Origin: Paludibacteraceae bacterium
GTDB lineage: Bacteria; Bacteroidota; Bacteroidia; Bacteroidales; Paludibacteraceae
Reading direction: 5' to 3'
Assembly: GCA_016285885.1 (NCBI GenBank)
Contig: JAEERP010000010.1
Location: 1-64,000 of the forward strand
DNA: 64,000 bases
Shown here: piece after piece, positions 1-7,990 of the stretch
Layout of the letters: each line of letters starts with the position of its first letter
How positions within the stretch are numbered: the first letter of the stretch is position 1
Program-made: the position numbers and the translations under genes
The notes under the pieces: generated by a model
What the model was told of the DNA's origin: nothing
Database searches by the model: none
Seen by the model: only the letters and a program-made list of their open reading frames with translations

Positions 1-3000
1 CCAAGTGCCTTTGCGACATCACCAGCACTGTGGAGCTGTCCGTTATAGGCTTTTATCCCCACGTTAACTCCCGCACTGATTGCCGCGGCGATGAGTATGG
101 GAATCAAAATCTCTCCATCCGGATCCGAATACATCACCGGGTTGTTCATGCAGTAGCCGAAGCGGTTGCAGTTCAGCCACGATTCGGGAGCCTGACGGTA
201 TGGGTCTGCGCTGAGGAACTGGTTGGTGCGCTCGTGGAAAACGCGGCCACCCATGTTGATGAGCCCGAACTGCGGCAGGTGCTCGTGCATGCAGTATCCG
301 CGCGAGAAGCGGGCTGGGTAGTCGGTCACGACGTTCTCGCTCCAGTTCGCGGGGTTGCGGCGCATGCCCCAAGGCTTATAGGAAAACTTCTCCACCTTGC
401 CGGTAGCGACGTCCATCACCGCTGTGAGGGAATTCTGACGGTCGGTCACCGCAGCGAACAAGGTATCCTTCCCGTCCGTCCTGACATAGATGCCCGCCAA
501 GCCGTTACCGCCGTAAAGATAGTGAATTTCGCGGTTCACACCACTGGCGTAGACCTCTTTTTCATAGTTGGTCAGGTAATATTTCCGGCAAGTGACTTTG
601 CCGGACTTATACGATTTGGTACGGCAACGTCTATGATCGGGTCTGTATTCGATGTCGTACGCATAGTCTCCCTGCTCGATATGTGTCGGCATCCGGTAGG
701 AATCGAAGGTCACGGCCGGCCTGCCGGAAATGGCCGAGCTGGTGTAGGAGACGCTGGAGACCTTGTGCGGAGGAAGGCTGTTTTCCCCATATTTGATGTT
801 CCTCCAGTAGTTGTCCCACGTCTTCGTCATGTTGCCCAAAGCGTCGTATGTGTGGGTGCCAGCGAGGGATGCACCGGACTTGGTGGCCGTCACGCCGGTC
901 AGGCGGTTGAGGTTGTCGTAGGTGTATTGTTCCGCATTGCCTCCCAAAGCGTCCGCCTTCTTCGTGATGTTGACGCCCGTATAGGTGTAGGTCAGGTCCA
1001 TTAGCCCTGTGGTGCCCTTATAGGCGGACTCCTTGGTCAGTTGACGCTTGCCGTTGTAGGTATAATTTCTTACGACGTTACCCGCCAGTGTCTCTTGGGT
1101 CACTTCCCCGTATTCATTCATCTTCAGGCCCGACCAAACCGTTTTTCCGGCACAGGAGACACTTGTCAGATACCCATTGTCGTTGTAAGTGTTGTTCACC
1201 ACCAATCCAGAAGGGTAGGTGATTTTCGACACCCCACCATAGTTGTTCGGATAGGCGTATTGGGTCTGGTATTCCACGCCGGCCAGTTTCTCGAGTTTGT
1301 TGGTCACGCGGTTGTAGCCGTCGTAGGTGTAGGTGCAGCTGTAACTGTTGCACTGTTCCTTCACAAGCTGGTTGTTGTCGTTGTAGGTGTAGGCGGCGTT
1401 GTCGATGCCATCCTTCACCGATTGCAAACGGCCTCTCGAGTCATACCGGGAAAGGATCTCGCGTCCTGTCTCCGTCAACGTATAAGTGTCTCTTCCGTAG
1501 GCATCATATTCATTTTGGATAGTGCCGACATCAGGATCAGTGATGGAAATTCTGTTCCCGGCGATGTCGTACGTCATGGTCGTCGTGAGGTTCCCGCTGG
1601 AAGAGAGAGCCGTCGAGGTGGCGATCTGTCCGGCAGGTGTATAGGTGAAGGTAACGGACTGACCATTCTCCGTGCTCTTGATCAGCTGACCAGCCTTGTT
1701 ATAGTCCTGGACCTTCGTGCCCAATGGAGAGGTGATGGTGGTCTTCAGCGGTGCATACGTGTATGTGGTGGTGCCGGTAGGATGTACTTCCGTTTTGATT
1801 CGACCAAAATCATCATAAGTATTCAATAAAATATAATAGCCTCCCGAAGGCGTACCCTCCCCCCATACGGGGAAGTAGTGGTGGGTGAGCCTTCCGTCAC
1901 CATCGTATGATTTGAAGTCGGAACGGACAGAACCGTCCGCATAGGTGGTGGTGGTCCTAATCAGGTTCCCGTCCGCGTCGAACAAATCCGTCTTGTCGGG
2001 AGATCCTGTCAAGGTGGATTTAACCTTATAGTAGATAGGCGGCAATGGGTTAGCCAATGAAATGGCCGTTGTGGAGATGCGGCCATCCGGCAAAGTCTTT
2101 TTCAGACAATTGTTGAAACCGTCATACGTGTTGTAGGTCGTAACGTATGAGAGTGACCCCACGGAAGTTGTCTCCTTTGTCAGGCGACCCAGCGCATCAT
2201 TCCAGGAATAAGTGGTGGTGACACCATCCGGAGTCACCTTCTTGCTGACGAATCTTCCGGAACCTGTATAGTCATAGCTTGTGGTTCGGTTCTCGCACCC
2301 CGACGCAGACACTTGTTGCGTGGAGAGGTTGCCCTTCATCGTATAGGAATTGGTGGTGGTGACCGCCTTGTCCGTGCCGTACAGTTCAATTGATTTAATC
2401 AACCTGAACTTGCCGTCGTAAGTGTATTTCGAAGTGTAAGAAACGGATCCACTACCGTTGCTTTTAGTCTCCACCTTTGTTTGTGGCAAGAAAATGTTAT
2501 AGGTGTTGTTGGAGACCAGATCTTTGAGTTCAACCTTGCTCTTCACATTGTCGCCATAATCAACGGATATGACGGTCGGTTGTCCTTTGCTATAGGAAGA
2601 GTACGTCGTGACACACGATGTGTTGTTCAGGAGGTCCAGCGACTCTTTTTTTGTTAATTGGAGCTGGTATGCCCGGGCATTGGTCCCGAAAGAGACTGTG
2701 TTATACGTGTAGTTTTCCCTGCTGATGAGATCGCCCCAGTATGTTTTCGTTTCTGTGTATGAAGGATAAAGAATGGCTTTTGCTTGATGGATGGAATTGC
2801 AGCTGGTGGTTACAATATCCGTGGCGGAACTCTCATGTTCCACCTCTGTCCTCAGAAAACCCAACAATCCCTTCCCTGTCGTCTGGCCAACCAAATCTTC
2901 GTATCTGTACGAGTTTATAGACCATCCCTCAGTCCAGTTATCTTTCTTCTCCGTATATGATTTGACCACACACATCGGGAATCTCAATGTCATGAGATTA

Positions 3001-5306
3001 GTTGCATCGGCAAAACTAGTCCTCTTCGTATAAACGTTCTGATCCAACAAATTCGAATAACTGACAGAATATGTTCTAGTTGGAGAAGAGATCGAACTCA
3101 AAAGGCCTATGTATGGAGTCGAGTAATTTTTGTTGATGAAAATGTAACTGCTATTTACGGTCTTCGATTTCATGGATTGCCCGATTGACAATATTTGTGC
3201 CTTCCCATGACCATAGAAATCACCCACCATGAATAGACCGAGATTACTGTCGGTAACATTTTTTGTGGTGACATGAGCAAGTTTTTTATCCGCATCACTG
3301 CTACTTCTTGTGCCATAGATGATGTCACCTCCATCATCGTTGGACAGATCATTGCTACCGTTCAGTAACAGCAAGTCCGTAAGGCCATCGCCATTGAAAT
3401 CCGCAGTTAATGCTTTTTTTGTGTGTAGGCTGGCAAGTTCCCAAAGAAGATTCTGGCGTGGCAAACTAAATGTAAAATCAGGATTCCCGCTATAGAACAA
3501 CAATTTATTTTTTTCTCCTTTGCAGAAGTCCACAATGCCGTCTCCGTTAAAGTCTCCTTGCACAAAGAAATAAGGGCTGTTACAATTCATGTCCTGCTTG
3601 AAACCTTGTCCCTGAAAGGTACATTCGTTAAGCGTGCTTGTAGTGGCATATCCTTTGTTTCTTAATACGTTAAATCCTGTGGTAGAGACGACGACAATAT
3701 CCACCAAACCATCACCATCCATATCGTTTGCGACAATTCTGTCAGGAGTGCCATTTATATCATATATCACGGTCGGAGTTGTAAGGATAGCGTATCCTGA
3801 TAAACTGCTGGCTTGTCCTCCATAACAAATCAGGACGCTAGATTTTCCATTTCGCACATTCTCGTTGGCAATAAGGATATCATCATATCCGTCATTGTTT
3901 ATGTCGGCTACTGTATGTGCAGGCATTTTGTTTGTTACAAGTTCTATACGAAATCCATCACTAGGATCATTTGCATCCCGTATAGACAAGCCTTTGTTTT
4001 TGTCCGCAACAATCACGATCGGAGTACTTTTCGTTCTACTGGTCAAATGGCATAGGAAAGCACCATGGCAACCATTTACGCTAATCCTTTTCATTGTTCC
4101 TTCGTAACTCAATATCGAAGGGGAAATAATGTTGGATTTTTCGAATTTGATAGTTCCCTTATCGTTTTTATAATAATCGAAGATTGTCGCAGGATTCATA
4201 TAAACAGTTCCTCCAATGGTCGTAGGTTCTGCTTCATATACAGCAACGAGGTCGGTATATCCATCATCGTTATAGTCAAGTGGATACCATATTTTTCTCT
4301 CGGCAGGAATACCATTGTTTCCTAATTGAGAGACTGCAGTTTGCTTCTCCTCCGTTTGCCACGTATAATCACAGAAAGAATTCCAATTAACATTCAGGTC
4401 CTTCAAATAATCTCCATTATTTCCATACTTCTTCACTTTTTCAAGGACGATTTCGCTATTTGGACCGCTTTTGTAGGATAGTTCATACCGGTTATTCAAA
4501 GTGGTAGTTCCTGCATATGTACTAATGGAAGTTAAATAACGACTGTTTTCTTTCATATTTCCTCCCAAAGGATATCGAAATGATTGTGCGCAATAGCTAT
4601 ACGTAAACTCCACCTTTTGGGTATGCGAAGTCCCTTGTTGGCTGTTCGCACCATAACGAATCACAGTTGGGACCACGCTTATGATGCTCCAACGGTTCCC
4701 ATAGGTTGTCCCATATAATATTTGGTATTCGTATGTCATGTAGTTCCCGTTTGGATCCTCGACCCTTGTCAAATACCAGCCCAGATTGCCGTCATAATAC
4801 GATGCGCCCTCCGGTTGCTGTCTGTAGGTCATCTTCAGTCCAGATGTCGTGTAGACCTCAAAGTAGAAGCTACCGCCGCTTCCTTTCCGGATGATCCTAT
4901 TGAAGTTGTCGCACTCCGTCCTAAACTCCACCTCGGTGGAGCTAATCGTGTTGGTTTTTATCAGACGTTGACCGTCCAACGCCAGGTAATCCGCCGATTT
5001 GTCGTAGTTGAGGGGCAACAACTTGTTGTCATAGAACGGCACGGCGTTGACTTTCGTGATGACCGACGTCGCCGACAGGCTCCAGCCCTTTCCGGCAAGT
5101 CCTATGCCACTCTGACTATTATACACTAATGCGATGGTCGGCTCTATACCATTCACACCCTTCGGGCACTCGATCGGGATGGTGTACATGGCCGCTCCGC
5201 TCGGGGAGACAGACATGGAACCTCCGTAATCACCTACTATCATATTCGCCGCAAATGCGCCGGCCGCTATTGTGATGCCCAATAAAAGAGCTGCTATCTT
5301 CTTCAT
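1..5306 (-). CDS. SpvB / FG-GAP / RHS-repeat secreted polymorphic toxin, 3' end outside the window
   Basis: The minus strand is open from the ATG at 5306 to the window edge, at least 1,768 codons. Residues 1-20 form a Sec signal peptide (MKKIAALLLG, then a hydrophobic stretch and AFA). An SpvB-like N-terminal region follows (SPSGAAMYTIPIECPKG, then GLAGKGWSLS). Between about residues 340 and 700 lie at least five FG-GAP/VCBS-type loops such as DINNDGYDD, DMDGDGLVD and DFNGDGLTD. From about 960 to 1,680 there are many YD/RHS repeats (TYDGKFRLIKS, YDAYGRDTY, YDNLNRLTG). The RHS-associated core sits near 1,684-1,734 and ends NNPVMYSDPDGE. After it begins a hydrophobic variable tip (ILIPILIAAAISAG), cut by the window. 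In known RHS and Tc toxins the shell encloses a C-terminal toxin; which toxin this is cannot be seen. It lies 27 bp downstream of the lamin-tail gene, probably in one operon. Confidence 0.9.
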   Translation of the reverse strand, partial: MKKIAALLLGITIAAGAFAANMIVGDYGGSMSVSPSGAAMYTIPIECPKGVNGIEPTIALVYNSQSGIGLAGKGWSLSATSVITKVNAVPFYDNKLLPLNYDKSADYLALDGQRLIKTNTISSTEVEFRTECDNFNRIIRKGSGGSFYFEVYTTSGLKMTYRQQPEGASYYDGNLGWYLTRVEDPNGNYMTYEYQILYGTTYGNRWSIISVVPTVIRYGANSQQGTSHTQKVEFTYSYCAQSFRYPLGGNMKENSRYLTSISTYAGTTTLNNRYELSYKSGPNSEIVLEKVKKYGNNGDYLKDLNVNWNSFCDYTWQTEEKQTAVSQLGNNGIPAERKIWYPLDYNDDGYTDLVAVYEAEPTTIGGTVYMNPATIFDYYKNDKGTIKFEKSNIISPSILSYEGTMKRISVNGCHGAFLCHLTSRTKSTPIVIVADKNKGLSIRDANDPSDGFRIELVTNKMPAHTVADINNDGYDDILIANENVRNGKSSVLICYGGQASSLSGYAILTTPTVIYDINGTPDRIVANDMDGDGLVDIVVVSTTGFNVLRNKGYATTSTLNECTFQGQGFKQDMNCNSPYFFVQGDFNGDGIVDFCKGEKNKLLFYSGNPDFTFSLPRQNLLWELASLHTKKALTADFNGDGLTDLLLLNGSNDLSNDDGGDIIYGTRSSSDADKKLAHVTTKNVTDSNLGLFMVGDFYGHGKAQILSIGQSMKSKTVNSSYIFINKNYSTPYIGLLSSISSPTRTYSVSYSNLLDQNVYTKRTSFADATNLMTLRFPMCVVKSYTEKKDNWTEGWSINSYRYEDLVGQTTGKGLLGFLRTEVEHESSATDIVTTSCNSIHQAKAILYPSYTETKTYWGDLISRENYTYNTVSFGTNARAYQLQLTKKESLDLLNNTSCVTTYSSYSKGQPTVISVDYGDNVKSKVELKDLVSNNTYNIFLPQTKVETKSNGSGSVSYTSKYTYDGKFRLIKSIELYGTDKAVTTTNSYTMKGNLSTQQVSASGCENRTTSYDYTGSGRFVSKKVTPDGVTTTYSWNDALGRLTKETTSVGSLSYVTTYNTYDGFNNCLKKTLPDGRISTTAISLANPLPPIYYKVKSTLTGSPDKTDLFDADGNLIRTTTTYADGSVRSDFKSYDGDGRLTHHYFPVWGEGTPSGGYYILLNTYDDFGRIKTEVHPTGTTTYTYAPLKTTITSPLGTKVQDYNKAGQLIKSTENGQSVTFTYTPAGQIATSTALSSSGNLTTTMTYDIAGNRISITDPDVGTIQNEYDAYGRDTYTLTETGREILSRYDSRGRLQSVKDGIDNAAYTYNDNNQLVKEQCNSYSCTYTYDGYNRVTNKLEKLAGVEYQTQYAYPNNYGGVSKITYPSGLVVNNTYNDNGYLTSVSCAGKTVWSGLKMNEYGEVTQETLAGNVVRNYTYNGKRQLTKESAYKGTTGLMDLTYTYTGVNITKKADALGGNAEQYTYDNLNRLTGVTATKSGASLAGTHTYDALGNMTKTWDNYWRNIKYGENSLPPHKVSSVSYTSSAISGRPAVTFDSYRMPTHIEQGDYAYDIEYRPDHRRCRTKSYKSGKVTCRKYYLTNYEKEVYASGVNREIHYLYGGNGLAGIYVRTDGKDTLFAAVTDRQNSLTAVMDVATGKVEKFSYKPWGMRRNPANWSENVVTDYPARFSRGYCMHEHLPQFGLINMGGRVFHERTNQFLSADPYRQAPESWLNCNRFGYCMNNPVMYSDPDGEILIPILIAAAISAGVNVGIKAYNGQLHSAGDVAKAL

Positions 5307-5333
5307 TTTCAAACTATTTACAGGTTATTTTTG

Positions 5334-6173
5334 TTATCTTTTCTCGATTTTAATGGTCTGCTGTTCCTTGCCCTCACCTATCATCAGGAGGTATACCCCC
5401 GAAGCGTATCCGCTCATGTCGATTTGCGTGGAACCGTTTTCTATCATGCCGCTTTGAAGAATCTGACCTTTGATGTTCTGCAAGTTGAAATTCATGTCCC
5501 CCATTCCTGTGCTTTCCACAGCCAATATGGTCCTTACCGGATTAGGGGAGACCGTGATCGCCTTATCCTCTTCACCCCCAAAGGGATTTTGTTCGAATCT
5601 TGCGGATGTTTTTTTGATCTCGCGGGATCGGTAATCGCCTACTAATCTATTGTTTTCCCTGTCGAAGGAGTAAACGAGCGTCGAACGGTCTTGCTCAAAC
5701 AAAGCGGGGATGTTCCCTTCTGTACCCGCCATTGGCTTGAACGGGGAGAACTCGCCCAACACTTTGCCGTCATGGAACAGTACCACCGTATCCCTTTGGA
5801 AAGTCGTATTCTCTTCCAAGCCGTTCCCTTTCAAGCTTTTGAATATGATTTTGTCCATTGTCTCGGACTTCTCATTGCGTAGAACCAGCGAGTCGCCTAC
5901 GATAAAAGGTTTCTCAAACTTTAAGACATTTACAGAATCCGCCCCCAACATGCCTTGGAGGGCGTGACGCTTCAAGCCACACTCCATACTCCACCCATTC
6001 AGGGAGACGATAGAATCGGACGAGTTGAACAACTCGACGTAAGGATCCTCCACAAGATTGGACACCTCTGATAGATACACGGCGGAGAAGGCGTTGCCGC
6101 ATCCGCACAAAATCATTCCCAAAGCCAAATTCCGGCACTTCGCCGGCCGAAACAAAACATTCTTCAAGATCAT
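5334..6173 (-). CDS. Lamin-tail-domain surface protein with T9SS type A sorting domain
   Basis: The product has 279 residues from the ATG at 6173. It begins with a signal peptide (MILKNVLFRP, ending near GNAFSA). A lamin-tail (LTD) fold follows, seen in VYLSEVSNLVEDPYVELFN and LNGWSMECG. The C-terminus is a T9SS type A sorting domain (TVSPNPVRTILAVES, GYASGVYLLMIGEG, IKIEKR). T9SS substrates with this domain are exported through the outer membrane and anchored or released. A start 16 codons upstream (6221) is possible but would fall in the T-tract of a terminator-like hairpin, so 6173 is preferred; the leader before it is A-rich. It is the first gene of a unit with the RHS toxin gene. Its role may be surface display or help in toxin presentation, but that is inference. 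Confidence 0.8.
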   Translation of the reverse strand: MILKNVLFRPAKCRNLALGMILCGCGNAFSAVYLSEVSNLVEDPYVELFNSSDSIVSLNGWSMECGLKRHALQGMLGADSVNVLKFEKPFIVGDSLVLRNEKSETMDKIIFKSLKGNGLEENTTFQRDTVVLFHDGKVLGEFSPFKPMAGTEGNIPALFEQDRSTLVYSFDRENNRLVGDYRSREIKKTSARFEQNPFGGEEDKAITVSPNPVRTILAVESTGMGDMNFNLQNIKGQILQSGMIENGSTQIDMSGYASGVYLLMIGEGKEQQTIKIEKR

Positions 6174-6222
6174 TTTTTTTGAATAACTTTCCCTAAAGTC
6201 TCCAAAATCAGGAACGTTCATA

Positions 6223-6262
6223 AAAAACGAAAAGGACGTGAGACTTGTTTCATCTTACGTCC
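6223..6262 (-). terminator. Intrinsic-terminator-like hairpin in the leader of the LTD-RHS unit
   Basis: On the minus strand a 10-bp stem (GGACGTAAGA with TCTCACGTCC, one G-U pair) and a 9-nt loop are followed by TTTTCGTTTTTT. It lies between the likely promoter near 6530 and the first gene start at 6173. It could act as a premature terminator (attenuator). No other gene lies upstream on this strand that it could serve. Confidence 0.6.
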
Positions 6263-6380
6263 ATGACCTAATGGTATCGCCAAACACCGTACTTCAACGA
6301 ACATAGAATATAGAAACACCCCACGCCCATTTGAATATGCAGGAAGGATTGGCAATCCACTTACATATACAAAGGAAGTG

Positions 6381-6460
6381 AGGCATATTTCTATTCCTAA
6401 GCCCTGAAGTAAAATTTTGGCGAATTTTATAGGTTCGGACTACAGAAAGAAAATATGCCT
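6381..6460. repeat. 10-bp inverted repeat with 60-bp spacer in the leader region
   Basis: AGGCATATTT at 6381-6390 has its exact inverse AAATATGCCT at 6451-6460. It could close a long RNA stem in the minus-strand leader upstream of the terminator-like hairpin, or be a recombination or protein-binding site. The spacer contains no TAnnTTTG promoter in either direction. The rest of the 6222-6737 gap holds the two divergent promoters and no gene that I can see. Confidence 0.5.
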
Positions 6461-6522
6461 TCTCGATTTTCGGATTTCTCCCCGAAAACGTTGGCGAAGG
6501 TAGTTGATGTTTTTGAATTCAG

Positions 6523-6530
6523 CAAATATA
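6523..6530 (-). promoter_or_regulatory. Candidate promoter -7 box for the LTD-RHS unit
   Basis: TATATTTG on the minus strand fits the Bacteroidetes -7 consensus TAnnTTTG. A TTTG lies upstream at 6558-6555, but the 24-bp spacing is longer than the usual 19-21. Transcription would start near 6516 and give a leader of about 340 nt. Confidence 0.4.
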
Positions 6531-6694
6531 TGTATTAATTTTTTGATTTTATATCAAAGCGCTTTTCTTCACCGCATAGCTATTCACGAGCATTTACTAT
6601 TTGACGATTTACTATCTTGTAATTTCCACGATAACCCATTTCCACGTACATGATGAATGTACCTGCCATGTTTTTTTATTTCACGCTAAAATCG

Positions 6695-6702
6695 TAAATT
6701 TG
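6695..6702 (+). promoter_or_regulatory. Candidate promoter -7 box for proA
   Basis: TAAATTTG matches TAnnTTTG and sits 35 bp before the proA start. The -33 region is T-rich but lacks an exact TTTG. Confidence 0.5.
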
Positions 6703-6737
6703 CGTATTGACTGATGTTATTATAAACTTATACCACA

Positions 6738-7979
6738 ATGGAAACGAATGAATTATTTGCCGCAGTGCGTGATGCCTCCAAGACTTTGGTAGGCCTTGAT
6801 GATGCGAAGGTTCGCGAAGTGCTGCTGGCGGTGGCCGACGAGGCTGAGAAGCAAACCGACTACATTCTGTCTGAGAACCAGAAGGATTTGGACAAGATGG
6901 ACAAGTCCAACCCTATGTATGACCGTCTGATGTTGACGAAGGAACGCATCGCAGGCATCGCTTCGGACATCAGGAACGTGGCGGGTTTGCCCTCTCCATT
7001 GGGTAAGGTGCTGAAAAATATCGAACGTCCGAACGGATTGAAACTGAAGCGCATCAGCGTGCCTTTCGGAGTGATCGGCGTGATCTATGAGGCTCGTCCT
7101 AACGTGAGCTTCGACGTCTTCTCCATCTGCTTCAAATCGGGCAACGCCTGCGTGCTGAAGGGTGGTTCGGATGCGCATTGCTCCAACACGGCGATCATCA
7201 ACGTCATCCATTCCGTATTGCGCAGGATGAACGTGAACGAGAACGTTGTGGCTTTGTTACCTGCCGGTCGTGAATCCACGGGTGAACTGCTGAACGCTAT
7301 CGGCTATGTGGATATGATCATCCCACGGGGCAGTTCGGGCCTGATCAACTTCGTGCGCGAACATGCGAAGATTCCTGTCATCGAGACGGGTGCTGGCGTG
7401 TGCCACATCTACTTTGACGAGAGCGGAGACCTGAAGATCGGACAGGATGCGGTCTTCAACGGCAAGACACGCCGCGTCAGCGTATGCAACTCATTGGACT
7501 GCCTGATCATCAACGAGAAGAGACTCCAAGACCTTCCTGCCATCTGCGAGCGCATGGCGGAGAAGAACGTGATCATATATGCCGACCAGCCTTCCTACGA
7601 TGCGCTGAAGGGCAAATACCCATATCTGGAACCAGCGACAGCCGATTCCTACGGTACGGAGTTCCTGGACTATAAGATGTCCATCAAAACGGTCAAGAAC
7701 CTGGACGAGGCTTTGGAGCATATCGCCAAATATAGTTCCAAGCACAGTGAGGCGATCATCAGCAAAGATGAAGCATCCATCGAGAAGTTCGACCGCATGG
7801 TGGACGCCGCCTGCGTCTACACGAACACGTCCACGGCATGGACCGATGGCGCCCAGTTCGGCCTAGGCGCTGAGATAGGCATCTCCACGCAGAAGATGCA
7901 CGCCCGCGGCCCTATGGCGCTGGAGGAACTCACCACCTACAAGTGGATCATCAAGGGGAATGGTCAAGTAAGAAGCTAA
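6738..7979 (+). CDS. proA: Glutamate-5-semialdehyde dehydrogenase (gamma-glutamyl phosphate reductase)
   Basis: This 413-residue protein has the usual ProA length and reduces gamma-glutamyl phosphate with NADPH to glutamate semialdehyde, the second step of proline synthesis in the cytosol. Family signatures run through the whole chain: [20 protein letters not shown] near residue 100, [12 protein letters not shown], the [11 protein letters not shown] region, [14 protein letters not shown], and the C-terminal [20 protein letters not shown]. The family's catalytic cysteine is probably the one in VSVCNSLDC. No proB is seen in the window. It is followed 11 bp later by the AddB-like gene, so the two may be co-transcribed, although their functions differ. 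Confidence 0.95.
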   Translation: METNELFAAVRDASKTLVGLDDAKVREVLLAVADEAEKQTDYILSENQKDLDKMDKSNPMYDRLMLTKERIAGIASDIRNVAGLPSPLGKVLKNIERPNGLKLKRISVPFGVIGVIYEARPNVSFDVFSICFKSGNACVLKGGSDAHCSNTAIINVIHSVLRRMNVNENVVALLPAGRESTGELLNAIGYVDMIIPRGSSGLINFVREHAKIPVIETGAGVCHIYFDESGDLKIGQDAVFNGKTRRVSVCNSLDCLIINEKRLQDLPAICERMAEKNVIIYADQPSYDALKGKYPYLEPATADSYGTEFLDYKMSIKTVKNLDEALEHIAKYSSKHSEAIISKDEASIEKFDRMVDAACVYTNTSTAWTDGAQFGLGAEIGISTQKMHARGPMALEELTTYKWIIKGNGQVRS

Positions 7980-7990
7980 ACAATCACCCG

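Noticed and set aside
30-1829. Plus-strand ORFs of 324 and 262 codons
   Set aside because: They are antisense to the RHS repeats, whose minus-strand frame is open throughout and has clear family motifs.
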